Below, in pieces: positions 49,806 through 59,101 of a DNA stretch of 64,000 nucleotides. Each line of letters starts with the position of its first letter. Position 1 is the first letter of the stretch. The stretch spans positions 1,922,001 through 1,986,000 of the forward strand of contig NC_012982.1 of the NCBI RefSeq assembly GCF_000023785.1, written 5' to 3'. The translations under genes were made by a program, and so were the position numbers. The stretch comes from Hirschia baltica ATCC 49814. Its GTDB lineage: Bacteria > Pseudomonadota > Alphaproteobacteria > Caulobacterales > Hyphomonadaceae. The notes beneath the pieces were generated by a model, which searched no databases, was not told where the DNA came from, and was given only the letters and a program-made list of their open reading frames with translations.

Positions 49806-52282
49806 TCAGCAGCCTCAACTGCGGCTTCTTCTTTTTCTACATCGTCAACTTTAAGCTTTGTGGTCATATCATGCATGATATCACGCCCGTTCAGGCTTGA
49901 ACTACGCTTACTTTTATAGGCTTCGATACGTGACGGTATAATTTGACGTGGGAAGTAGTTGTTATCAACGTCCACATCGGCAGTCTCCCAATTTGGATCG
50001 ACAATAACTTGCGTTAACTGCTTTCCTTTTGGATATGTAAGCAATTTACGCACCTTTGCTGGACTACGTCTCCAAATCTCTGCGGGAATATATTCACGTT
50101 CTGTCGAACCGTCTGTGAACTCAAGATCAAGGATAATTGGCATAACCAAACCACCTATATTTGAGAACTCAAGAACATAATAATTCTGATCTTCTTCAAC
50201 AGCCCGGTCAAATGCTTCTCGTTCCCAAGGCTTCAAACTATCCAAGAATGATTTGTATTCGTTTCTTTCCTTGTTAGTGACGGTATAAATGTCATTCTCG
50301 TCATAGAAATCACGAATTTTCGGGTTAGAATCTACCCAAGACTCAATACCCTCAGCTTTATCAAGTTCAACACCAACTTTATTTGGTTTGTCAGCATTTT
50401 CCTGACGTTGACGTGGATAGTCTATGTCTGGGTCTTTCGTATCCAATTGCAGCTTGTAAACACCATCAATAGAGATATCGACATGATCTGTCGTATAGAA
50501 CCAACCGCGCCAAAACCAATCAAGATCAGTCCCAGAAGCTTCCTCTATGGTTCTGAAAAAGTCTGACGGTGTAGGGCGTTTAAACTTCCAGCGACGTGCG
50601 TATTCTTTGAATGCAAAATCGAAATTCTCACGCCCCAAAATAGTATCACGCAAGATATGCAAAGCAGCAGATGGTTTGCGGTATGCGTTGGAGCCTAAAT
50701 TTAGCACCGAATCTGACTGTGTCATAATCGGCACTTGATTTGATGAAGCCATATATGCAGTCACATCACGCGGCAAACCCGCACCAGTCCAAGGCATATC
50801 AGGATCCCACTCATAACAAGCGATCAGATCTAAGAATGAATTGATACCCTCATCCATCCAAGTCCACTGACGTTCATCTGAGTTCACAGTCATAGGAAAA
50901 TAAATATGCCCGATTTCATGGATCACAACACCAACCAAAAACACCTTCTCTGACATGGTGTATGTACGACTACCATCATCCTGAAGTGTCGTACGCGGCC
51001 CGTTAAACGTAATCATGGGGTATTCCATACCACCTACAGGTCCATTAACGGATTGAGCTGTTGGATATGGATAATCAAATGAGAAACGTGAATAGACTTT
51101 AAGTGTATGCACGATCGCCGCAGTTGAATATTTTTCCCAGAGTTCTCCACCCTCTTTGGGCCAGAATGACATTGCCAAGACCGTGTCATTTTCTGCGCCC
51201 GGCTGTTTGTGAGCCTGAGCGTCCCACATAAATTTACGCGAAGATGCCCAAGCAAAATCGCGCACATTGTCAGCAACAAAACGCCATGTCTTTTTGCCTG
51301 TTGGGTTGGATTTTTCATTTTCCAACGCCTCTTCCGGTGTCACGATATACATCGGAGCATCAGTTTTATTTCTAGCTTGATTCAAACGCGAACGTTGCGT
51401 GGCTGACAATACAGCACTTGCATTTTGAAGTTCACCCGTTGCCGATACAATGTGGTCATTTGGAACGGTTAACTGAACATCGTAATCACCAAATTCTAGC
51501 GTAAATTCACCGCGACCAAGAAATTCTTTATTGTGCCAACCTTCATAATCAGAATAGGCGATCATGCGAGGAAACCATTGCGCAAGCAGGAAAATATCAT
51601 TCCCGCCTTCTCGCTCATCATCCGGGAAATGTTCAAAACCAGATCGCGCGGATACGATATTTTCCTCTACAATCAAATGCTCCCAATCAATTGAAAAGGT
51701 TGTAGATTTACCTGATGCTAGAGGCGTTGGAAGATCAATACGCATTAGCGTTCCAACGATAGTGTAAGGCAATGCATTTCCGCGAGTATCCGCTACGCGC
51801 GTGATGTCATAACCATAGTCATTATCAGCCATGTCTTGCTGGCGCGCAATTTCACCCAAGCTAAGTTTCGCAGGCTCACCATTCCCGCCAGCACTAACTG
51901 CTGGCCCACGGCGACCTACACCACCAAAATCAGTGGCCAATTCTTTCATAGAATCGCGCTTGAATATATTTTGCTCAAGCTGCAACCATAGATATCGCAA
52001 AGTATCGGGAGAATTATTCGTATACGAAATTGTCTCTTTACCGATCAATTTACGGTTTTCTTCGTCCAATTCGGCACGGATACTATAGTCTGCTTCCTGC
52101 TGCCAATATTGATGCCCCGGCTCACCTGCTGCATTCCTATATACATTTGGAGAAGGTAAAACTTCATCCAATTGACGGAATTTATCTTGAAAATCCCCTT
52201 TGGTCTGCTGAATACCTTGAGCGTGAGCTGAACTCAAAAAAGCAACACATGCACAGCTTATAGCCACTGCCAATCGTCTCAT
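49802..52282 (-). CDS. Secreted M1-family metallopeptidase
   Basis: The 826-residue product starts at the ATG with GAGGAAGATA upstream (longer frames rejected). The signal peptide is MRRLAVAISCACVAFLSSAHAQ. The zinc site HEIGH is followed 18 residues later by the third ligand Glu in WTWMDEGINSF, the M1 HEXXH-18-E arrangement. The exopeptidase motif GAMEN is replaced by GGMEYP. The catalytic Tyr region follows. It acts outside the inner membrane, presumably trimming peptides, and is typical of large M1-like enzymes of marine alphaproteobacteria and Bacteroidetes. Confidence 0.9.
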   Translation of the reverse strand: MRRLAVAISCACVAFLSSAHAQGIQQTKGDFQDKFRQLDEVLPSPNVYRNAAGEPGHQYWQQEADYSIRAELDEENRKLIGKETISYTNNSPDTLRYLWLQLEQNIFKRDSMKELATDFGGVGRRGPAVSAGGNGEPAKLSLGEIARQQDMADNDYGYDITRVADTRGNALPYTIVGTLMRIDLPTPLASGKSTTFSIDWEHLIVEENIVSARSGFEHFPDDEREGGNDIFLLAQWFPRMIAYSDYEGWHNKEFLGRGEFTLEFGDYDVQLTVPNDHIVSATGELQNASAVLSATQRSRLNQARNKTDAPMYIVTPEEALENEKSNPTGKKTWRFVADNVRDFAWASSRKFMWDAQAHKQPGAENDTVLAMSFWPKEGGELWEKYSTAAIVHTLKVYSRFSFDYPYPTAQSVNGPVGGMEYPMITFNGPRTTLQDDGSRTYTMSEKVFLVGVVIHEIGHIYFPMTVNSDERQWTWMDEGINSFLDLIACYEWDPDMPWTGAGLPRDVTAYMASSNQVPIMTQSDSVLNLGSNAYRKPSAALHILRDTILGRENFDFAFKEYARRWKFKRPTPSDFFRTIEEASGTDLDWFWRGWFYTTDHVDISIDGVYKLQLDTKDPDIDYPRQRQENADKPNKVGVELDKAEGIESWVDSNPKIRDFYDENDIYTVTNKERNEYKSFLDSLKPWEREAFDRAVEEDQNYYVLEFSNIGGLVMPIILDLEFTDGSTEREYIPAEIWRRSPAKVRKLLTYPKGKQLTQVIVDPNWETADVDVDNNYFPRQIIPSRIEAYKSKRSSSLNGRDIMHDMTTKLKVDDVEKEEAAVEAAE

Positions 52283-52411
52283 TATCTTCCTCGTCAGAAA
52301 TTCCATTTGGAATGTTTCTAACAAAAAATTCAGAAAAAGCGAGCCGTATGCGTCAATCTGACTATTCAAGACTGAAAAAACTTACATCAAAGCAAAATAC
52401 GCTCTAATTAA

Positions 52412-53461
52412 TCACCCATTACGGGAATTCGCGCAAGAAACAAGCACATGAATCTCAGAACAAAAGTGATTTTCATCCAACACACTTTGTAGCCCATCAA
52501 TCAATCCGCCCATTCCTCTGGAGACTTGCTCTTGCGCATATGAAGAACCGCCGCTTTTTTGCAAAGAAACAACAAGTGAACGGTATAAATCCATCATATC
52601 CGTTCCAAATCTCCATTCAGCTATACTGGTTCCGCCCACCAATTCATGCATCTTTAGAAGAGATTCTTCGGTGAACAAATGAGTGTGACCACCGGACAAT
52701 TGTCTTGGAAAAATGTCTTGCATGGCATTTTCTAGAAAAACAGATGGTGAAAACATCGGCACTGAATAATAGAGAAAAGAAGCCTTACTTTTCTTCACCG
52801 CATCAAAAAATCGTTCTGGTTCGCGTAGATGCTCGATTACACCGATAGCTGACACAACATCAAAAGCCGTACATCGAACAGCTTCATACAATTCTGTTTC
52901 ATCAACACAATGGAGTGGTTCACAACCGAGATGGTTTTCGATCTGACTATTTCCATATGCTGTCATTGTTTCGCTAACATCAATGCCTAAGGACGCAAAT
53001 CCAAGCTTTTGAGCCGCATAGACAAAGTATCCCCCACCGCAACCAACATCCAAAATACCTGTTGGAGTACGAGGAAGGCTATCTTTCAGAAATTCAGCTT
53101 TTGGAATATAAATTTTCTCGGCACGAGATGCATATTCATTATCAATATAATTATTGGCATAATCTGTTCCACCATCGGCAACATATAGTGAATTTACAAA
53201 ATCCTGTGTGTCATCGTGGCGGCCGTTTAGATGATTACAATTTCGACAAAATACATATTCAACACCATGTGATTTGATGTCGGTTTCTTCTAGCAATACG
53301 TCGCCGCATATTTTACAGTTTAAGCGTGCTGGACCTTTAGCATATAATTCGTTCTGACGTTTAGCCTTCGCTAGCAAGTCATCATTGCTGCTAAAAAACT
53401 CTTGCTTAGAAGAAGCGTAGAAATTTGAAGATTTAGAATATTTTCGAATAGGTTTAGACAT
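52412..53461 (-). CDS. SAM-dependent methyltransferase with N-terminal zinc ribbon
   Basis: The 349-residue protein has an N-terminal four-cysteine motif (CKIC...CRNC at about residues 48-77), then a class I Rossmann domain: motif I LDVGCGGGYFVYAAQKLG, FDVVSAIGVIEHLREPERF (motif post-I/IV region) and FLYYSVPMFSPSVF. Such zinc-ribbon C- or O-methyltransferases often modify sugars or small molecules. Its ATG overlaps the nadE stop by 8 bases, so it is co-translated with an NAD-synthesis gene, which is an unexpected pairing. The substrate is unknown. Confidence 0.85.
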   Translation of the reverse strand: MSKPIRKYSKSSNFYASSKQEFFSSNDDLLAKAKRQNELYAKGPARLNCKICGDVLLEETDIKSHGVEYVFCRNCNHLNGRHDDTQDFVNSLYVADGGTDYANNYIDNEYASRAEKIYIPKAEFLKDSLPRTPTGILDVGCGGGYFVYAAQKLGFASLGIDVSETMTAYGNSQIENHLGCEPLHCVDETELYEAVRCTAFDVVSAIGVIEHLREPERFFDAVKKSKASFLYYSVPMFSPSVFLENAMQDIFPRQLSGGHTHLFTEESLLKMHELVGGTSIAEWRFGTDMMDLYRSLVVSLQKSGGSSYAQEQVSRGMGGLIDGLQSVLDENHFCSEIHVLVSCANSRNG

Positions 53462-55115
53462 CGCGATATCTATTCACCAATGGATATCGACGCCCTCTGC
53501 CAAAATTCTTATCGCCTATTTTTACGCCGGGAGGCGCTTGCCGGCGTTTATATTCATTAATTCGAACAAGACTATCTATTCGCCTGACGACATCCTCAAA
53601 ATGCCCACGCGAAACAATTTCTTCGATACTTTCTTCTCGCTCAATCAAACCATAAAGAATGTCATCTAATATGTGATAAGGCGGCAGAGAATCTTCGTCC
53701 TTTTGGTCTTCACGCAATTCTGCAGATGGTGGTTTGGAAATAATATTTTCAGGAATAACAATGCCATAAGGGCCATGCGCATTCTTTGGAACGTTAGCAT
53801 TCCTCCAACGCGCCAATTCAAACACTTCTGTTTTGTAGATATCTTTTAGTGGATTATATCCACCACACATATCACCATACAGCGTGGCATACCCAACAGC
53901 CATCTCAGACTTATTACCTGTCGTCGTTACCATGTGACCAAACTTGTTTGACAAAGCCATCAGCGTCACGCCACGAACACGAGATTGAATATTTTCTTCG
54001 GTCGTATCAGGTGTTGTTCCAGTAAAGGCTTCAGACAACATTTCATCATAAGCATTCACTGCGGATGAAATCTGAATATTGTCGTATTTAACCCCAAGCG
54101 CTTCAGCACATTGCTGGGCGTCTAACAGACTTTCGCGAGACGTATATCGTGATGGCATCATCACACACCAGACATTCTCAGGTCCAAGTGCATCAACAGC
54201 AATCGCTGCTACCATTGCACTATCAATTCCACCTGAGAGCCCGATCAATACACCGGGAAATCCTGTTTTTCGAACATAATCACCAAGCCCCATCATCGTT
54301 GCCAGATAGGTCTCTTCTAGGTCACTACTTAACTCATCTTTTTTACCTTCAACACACATCAAGCCCATAGGCGTGCGTTCCCATACAGATACACTGTAAG
54401 CTTCTTCAAAGTCGGGTAATTGCTGCACAATGCGTCCACGAGAATCTATTGCAAAAGACTCTCCATCAAATGCCAATTCGTCCTGTCCACCGACCTGATT
54501 AACATAAACCAATGGAAGCCGGAGATCTGCCCATTGCGAAAACGCTTTTAAGCGCGCATCTCTCACATTGCGACGCCAAGGTGATCCATTGGGACTAAGT
54601 AGTATTTCAGCGCCTTTTTCCTTCAATGCATCCGGAACGGCTTCAAGCCAAATATCTTCACAGATGGGAAGACCTAATGTGAAACCACGAAACCCAACCG
54701 GCAAAGGCTTAGGGCCCTGCTGAAAAGTACGCTTTTCATCAAACACATCATAATTGGGAAGCTCATATTTATGACGAAGCGCTTTGATTTCACCATCAGC
54801 TATCAAAGCAACCGAATTGTAAGGTAAAGCCTGTCCTTCTTCCCATACTGGCATTCCAACAACAATACCGGGCCCATCTTGCCTTGTTTGAGATGCAAGT
54901 TCATGCGCCGCTCGCAGGCAAGCCTTAGATAGAGCCGGTTTGAGTACAAGGTCTTCAGGGGGATATCCACATAAAAAAAGCTCGGGCAACACGACAAGGT
55001 CTGCACCACATGCGTGTGCTTCTTTGAGAGCCCCTACCGCTTTCTCAAGATTCGCGTCTACATCGCCAACGATTGCGTTAAGCTGTGCAGATAAAATGGT
55101 TAGTCTATCACTCAT
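53454..55115 (-). CDS. nadE: NAD+ synthase (glutamine-hydrolysing)
   Basis: The 553-residue protein is a fusion of a nitrilase-type glutaminase (Glu in LVVLPELFLCGYP, Lys in ALRHKYELPNYDVF, Cys in LPICEDIWLEA) and an NAD synthetase domain with the PP-loop GLSGGIDSAM. It amidates nicotinic acid adenine dinucleotide. The frame is open 24 codons upstream, but MSDRLTILSAQLNAIVGDV is the typical N-terminus; AGG lies about 10 bases before it. It is first in a two-gene unit with the zinc-ribbon methyltransferase. Confidence 0.96.
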   Translation of the reverse strand: MSDRLTILSAQLNAIVGDVDANLEKAVGALKEAHACGADLVVLPELFLCGYPPEDLVLKPALSKACLRAAHELASQTRQDGPGIVVGMPVWEEGQALPYNSVALIADGEIKALRHKYELPNYDVFDEKRTFQQGPKPLPVGFRGFTLGLPICEDIWLEAVPDALKEKGAEILLSPNGSPWRRNVRDARLKAFSQWADLRLPLVYVNQVGGQDELAFDGESFAIDSRGRIVQQLPDFEEAYSVSVWERTPMGLMCVEGKKDELSSDLEETYLATMMGLGDYVRKTGFPGVLIGLSGGIDSAMVAAIAVDALGPENVWCVMMPSRYTSRESLLDAQQCAEALGVKYDNIQISSAVNAYDEMLSEAFTGTTPDTTEENIQSRVRGVTLMALSNKFGHMVTTTGNKSEMAVGYATLYGDMCGGYNPLKDIYKTEVFELARWRNANVPKNAHGPYGIVIPENIISKPPSAELREDQKDEDSLPPYHILDDILYGLIEREESIEEIVSRGHFEDVVRRIDSLVRINEYKRRQAPPGVKIGDKNFGRGRRYPLVNRYRDV

Positions 55116-55307
55116 GAATATAGACCTAGAGTGCGTCGCCCAATGGGGCAATCTCTCTTCTGTAGGAAGTTCAATTTTATCATGCAATCAATCTATTTAG
55201 CTGGCCCATTTAGGAAAGCGCATAAACGCTTTCCCATTAAGGTTTTCACTATCAACTCAACAAGGTAAAGTTGCAACAATTTCGCTTCTTTACGTCAGTG
55301 TTGGATA

Positions 55308-56486
55308 TTATTTTGCCAAACTGGCTAGCAAAACATCACACACACGATGCGCTTGGCCATCAGATAAATACGGATGCATCGGGATAGACATAGACTCGCG
55401 TGCAGCTTTTTCACATTCCACTAACCCACCTGCTGGGGCGTATGCTGTGAAAGCTTGCATCTGATGCAAAGCAGTGTCGTAGTAAACGGCAGTTGGCACA
55501 CCTTCAGCCTGCATAGCAGCCCTTACATCATCACGATTTTCAACACGCACTGTGTATAAGCCATACCCATTTTCTGCGCCCGGTTGAGCTTCTTGCAGTG
55601 GCAGGATGCCTGTTAAGCGCTCATCATAGATATTGGCAATAGCGACGCGTCGCTCACGTTCTGCACCGAATATATCTAGTTTATCGCTAACCACAGCACA
55701 TTGAATACTATCGCAACGCCCATTTATACCAACGCGAACCGAAAGTTTACGTTGATTATCAGTACCGTGCCAACGAATTGAACGAAGCACATCAGCAAAG
55801 TCTGTGTCAGTTGTTAGAATAGCGCCGCCATCTCCATACCCACCAAGCGTTTTCGTTGGATAAAAAGATGTTCCAGTGATTTCAGCGATAGCTCCTACCC
55901 ATTTGCCATCTTGTTTTCCACCAAAAGCTTGCGCGCCATCTGCTATAATTCGTAATTTATAAGCATCTGCAATAGCCTGAATGGTGTTGTAGTCTGCTGG
56001 CAGACCGTAAAGATCTACTGGCATAATAGCTCTTGCTGTTAAATCGCGACGCGCATTTACAACCTTAATCTGACGCTCAAGGTCGCGAGGGCACATATTA
56101 AATGTCTTTGGATCAATATCCACAAATACCGGTGTCGCACCTGCAAGCAAAACAGCATTTGCTGTCGCGTTATATGTAAATCCAGGAATAAAAACAGCAT
56201 CTCCATGGCCATAGCCAAGTGCAATCAAGGGCATAACCAACGCTTGCGTACCAGAGCCGACTGCCACTGCATCTGCAGCACCCGTCGCCTGAGCAAGTTT
56301 TTGTTCCAATTCATCAACCTCAGGACCACCGATATGACGTCCATGGTCTAAAATCGTCGTGAAACGTTTTTCTACTTTTTCTCGAACAAGCTTTTGTTGC
56401 GCTTGGAGATCAAAAAACTGAATCGGAGCGCTCTCATCTGCTTGAGGAATGACAACACTTGGTGATTTGGATAGGTCGATTGACAT
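55308..56486 (-). CDS. DegT/DnrJ/EryC1/StrS-family sugar aminotransferase
   Basis: PLP-dependent aminotransferase of 392 residues. The cofactor Lys is in SFYPTKTLGGYGDGGAIL, the family signature; FNMCPRDLE and the DGAQAFGG site (Asp-Gly-Ala-Gln) are also visible. Such enzymes transaminate keto-sugar nucleotides for amino-sugar synthesis in surface polysaccharides. It follows the Gfo/Idh/MocA oxidoreductase by 12 bases, the same pairing seen in WbpB-WbpE-type routes to acetamido sugars, so a dehydrogenation-then-transamination pair is likely. The exact sugar is not known. Confidence 0.92.
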   Translation of the reverse strand: MSIDLSKSPSVVIPQADESAPIQFFDLQAQQKLVREKVEKRFTTILDHGRHIGGPEVDELEQKLAQATGAADAVAVGSGTQALVMPLIALGYGHGDAVFIPGFTYNATANAVLLAGATPVFVDIDPKTFNMCPRDLERQIKVVNARRDLTARAIMPVDLYGLPADYNTIQAIADAYKLRIIADGAQAFGGKQDGKWVGAIAEITGTSFYPTKTLGGYGDGGAILTTDTDFADVLRSIRWHGTDNQRKLSVRVGINGRCDSIQCAVVSDKLDIFGAERERRVAIANIYDERLTGILPLQEAQPGAENGYGLYTVRVENRDDVRAAMQAEGVPTAVYYDTALHQMQAFTAYAPAGGLVECEKAARESMSIPMHPYLSDGQAHRVCDVLLASLAK

Positions 56487-56498
56487 GTAATAATACTC

Positions 56499-57419
56499 TT
56501 ACGCTTGTTTGGAGATAGCATTTTCAACGGCTTCGGCTAGTGCAGCAGCGCGTGCACCAGCTTCGCCAGAAATCGGGGAAGGAACTTCATCTATTGCAGC
56601 TTGGAAGAAAGCAAAATCAGATTTCTGCAACGGATCCGGTAAAACATCGGAAACATCAAGTTTGATGTCAAAGCCAGTTTCATTTTTCACTGAGCGCGCC
56701 AAGAAGTCGATTTCAACCACACCCGATGGGTAAACAATTTTCATTGTCCGCTTACGTTCAGGTGCACAGCGGCTCGCTGTAAATTTTGCAACACCGCCTC
56801 CTTCATATTGAATCTCAGCATGTGCTTCATCAGTGCATTTTGAATGCTCGATTTTACCCGAAGCTTTATCAACAGCACCCTTCGCATCAAAAACGGCATT
56901 GGCGAGGTCGATGTCATGGACCATCAAGTCAAAAACAACACTCACATCTTCACAACGCCCAGTCGGTGATCTTGGTGCTGCGCGTACGGCCTCAATACTC
57001 AGTGGTTTTTCAGGTGCACCTAGAATTCCCATCGCTTCAAAAACAAACCGCTCTTGATGCCCAACTTGAATAGTCGCGCCTTTTTCATCAGCTAAAGCAA
57101 CGAGAGTGTCTGCTTCTATACCTGTAAGAGCTAATGGCTTTTCAACAAAAACGTGACGCCCTGCACGCAACACTCGACTAGCAAGCTGTGCATGTGTCGT
57201 CGCAGGCGTTGCTATCATAATAGCATCACACACTAAAATCAGCGTATCAATATCATCGACAACTTCACCAGCGCCGACTTTATCCACGACTGCCTGAGCA
57301 GCTTCGGGATTTAAATCAAAGACTCCCATAAAAACTGCGTTCTCAAACTGAACAATTTTCTGGGCGTGATAGCCAGCAAAGACACCAGCTCCAATTAAAC
57401 CTACTCTTAACTCAGACAC
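56499..57419 (-). CDS. Gfo/Idh/MocA-family oxidoreductase
   Basis: The 306-residue NAD(P)-dependent dehydrogenase has a Rossmann start LRVGLIGAGVFAGYHAQKI, the family motif EKPLALTG, VFDLMVHDIDLANAVF (with the catalytic His) and GGVAKFTASRCAPERKR. The start codon is GTG, supported by GGAAGGA upstream. It is upstream of the aminotransferase and probably oxidises a UDP-sugar acid or alcohol to the keto form used by it. The product sugar is unknown. Confidence 0.9.
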   Translation of the reverse strand: MSELRVGLIGAGVFAGYHAQKIVQFENAVFMGVFDLNPEAAQAVVDKVGAGEVVDDIDTLILVCDAIMIATPATTHAQLASRVLRAGRHVFVEKPLALTGIEADTLVALADEKGATIQVGHQERFVFEAMGILGAPEKPLSIEAVRAAPRSPTGRCEDVSVVFDLMVHDIDLANAVFDAKGAVDKASGKIEHSKCTDEAHAEIQYEGGGVAKFTASRCAPERKRTMKIVYPSGVVEIDFLARSVKNETGFDIKLDVSDVLPDPLQKSDFAFFQAAIDEVPSPISGEAGARAAALAEAVENAISKQA

Positions 57420-57726
57420 GTAAGCGATCCTTCCAGATCGTAAATTTCGACTCTACCCAACCTTAAAGAAACCAAGACCTGATATACGTCCAATACGCAA
57501 GTATCTCGTCCATCAAACAGCATTACGATATTTTACATTGCATGCTTAAAACGATACTTTAAATAGGAAGGACTACAAATTTAATACGAATTGATTTGCG
57601 AAAAACTCCCCAATGGGTTGAACACATTCATTGGACATGATTAGCATCCTGCTGAGCACGTAAACAGAGAATGCGTCCTGTCACGTACCTCAGAATCTTT
57701 TCAATATAGAATACCGGAGATAGGTC
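57420..57726. other. Divergent spacer between the sugar operon and a DUF429-like gene
   Basis: This 307-base gap separates divergent genes, so both promoters should lie in it. I see no clear hexamer pair, dyad or RNA. GGAGATAGG at its right end is the ribosome site of the plus-strand gene. Confidence 0.45.
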
Positions 57727-58635
57727 ATGTCACGCCTGTTTGATAGCTTCATCATGGTTAATTGGAGCGCAACTTCTAAACCAACCACAGGCAAAGACTC
57801 CATCTGGATTGGTGCACTTGTACCAGACGCACGCCTACGCTTAACTTTTCGTGCTTCAAATCCCGCCACGCGCGAAATAGCATATCAGCAACTTCAAGAA
57901 TTACTGACGCGCCTTACAAACAGAGGTGATCGAGTATTCCTTGGGTTTGGCTTCCCACTCGGATTTCCGGAAGGCACATCTAAAAAACTAGGCCTCAAAG
58001 GTGACAAGCCTTGGGAAAGCATGCGTGATTTCTTAAAAAAAGAAATGAAAGATAAGCCGGACAACACAAATAATAGATTCGCGTTAGCAGCGCGTATGAA
58101 CCGCCTCATCTCAGACGGCCCCTTTCCTTTTTGGGGTTGCCCAAAGAGAGATGAACTAACAACTCTCTCTGTAAAAAAACCTCGTGAGCACGAAAGTGGC
58201 GATATGAAAGAATATCGCCGCACTGAAGCAGAACTCACAAAACAAAAACTAGCGCGTCCACAACCGATTTGGAAAATCGCATATGCTGGAGCCGTAGGCG
58301 GCCAGGTTATGACGGGCCTTCCTGTCATCCATAAACTTCGTGCTGATTTTGATAGCCTCCGTATATGGCCGTTTGAACTACCTTTAGAGCCTTTGATAGA
58401 AGAAAACCTAGAGGGAATATCAATCGTTGTCGCAGAAGTTTTCCCGTCAATGCTTGAGCAAAAGAATGCCGAAACTGAGATTCGAGACGAAGCTCAAGTA
58501 CGAATCATGGCCGAATATATTGCGAATCTAGACGAAAAAGACCGAATCGCCGCCCTCTTCGAAGGCCCGAAAAAGGGATCAAAAGCGGCTCAAACAGCTA
58601 TTTCATCCGAGGAAGGATGGATTTTTGGCGTATAA
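57727..58635 (+). CDS. Conserved hypothetical protein, DUF429-like
   Basis: The 302-residue soluble protein starts FDSFIMVNWSATSKPTTGKDSIW, an acidic/Trp motif at a strand end, as in RNase H-fold DUF429-type proteins. Later conserved-looking stretches are RVFLGFGFPLGFPEG, LISDGPFPFWGCPKRDEL and GISIVVAEVFPSML. Alphaproteobacterial relatives are sometimes annotated as cobalamin or molybdopterin biosynthesis proteins, which I do not consider supported. GGAGATAGG precedes the ATG. It stands alone and reads toward the HU gene. Confidence 0.65.
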   Translation: MSRLFDSFIMVNWSATSKPTTGKDSIWIGALVPDARLRLTFRASNPATREIAYQQLQELLTRLTNRGDRVFLGFGFPLGFPEGTSKKLGLKGDKPWESMRDFLKKEMKDKPDNTNNRFALAARMNRLISDGPFPFWGCPKRDELTTLSVKKPREHESGDMKEYRRTEAELTKQKLARPQPIWKIAYAGAVGGQVMTGLPVIHKLRADFDSLRIWPFELPLEPLIEENLEGISIVVAEVFPSMLEQKNAETEIRDEAQVRIMAEYIANLDEKDRIAALFEGPKKGSKAAQTAISSEEGWIFGV

Positions 58636-58752
58636 GCCCCTGTTTATCGGCATTTTCGACAGTTAAAGGCTTTACTAAACGGCCAAACAACTGCGAGATC
58701 GCGCCAGTCGCCGCAACAAACGGGCGGCGGATCGTTTTTTAGGAGGGACATA

Positions 58753-59019
58753 ATGAACAAGTCCGAACTTACGAAGCAAGTTGCAGAAGCTGCTAGCATG
58801 ACTCAATCTGAAGCAGGCCGCGCTGTTGATGCTGTCTTGGACACTATTTCCAGCGAACTTAAAAAGGGTGAGCAAGTTGCACTTGCTGGTTTTGGTACTT
58901 TCTTGGCCAAAACACGTGAAGAGCGTCAAGGCCGCAACCCTGCCACAGGCAAGCCAATGACAATCCCGAAGAAAACTTCGGCGTCATTTAAACCTGCCTC
59001 AGTTCTAAAAGACCTTTAG
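58753..59019 (+). CDS. hup: HU family DNA-binding protein
   Basis: The 88-residue nucleoid protein begins MNKSELTKQVAEAASMTQ and has the HU signature VALAGFGTFLAKTREERQGRNP, with the Pro at the tip of the DNA-intercalating arm (RNPATGKPM). It is small, basic and homodimeric, and bends DNA. AGGAGG lies 7 bases before the ATG, a strong ribosome site consistent with an abundant protein. A strong terminator follows. Confidence 0.96.
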   Translation: MNKSELTKQVAEAASMTQSEAGRAVDAVLDTISSELKKGEQVALAGFGTFLAKTREERQGRNPATGKPMTIPKKTSASFKPASVLKDL

Positions 59020-59065
59020 AGCTATATTTCACCGAGACGGTGGAATTTATCTTTTTAAGATACAA

Positions 59066-59101
59066 AAAACGGCGCGCGGCTCACGAGTTGCGCGCCGTTT
59101 T
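59066..59101. terminator. HU terminator overlapping the 3' end of the MATE gene
   Basis: A 12-bp perfect stem AAAACGGCGCGC / GCGCGCCGTTTT encloses a 12-base loop. The right arm is also the last codons of the convergent MATE gene, whose stop lies in the loop. T-runs occur in both directions, so it can serve both genes. Confidence 0.92.
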
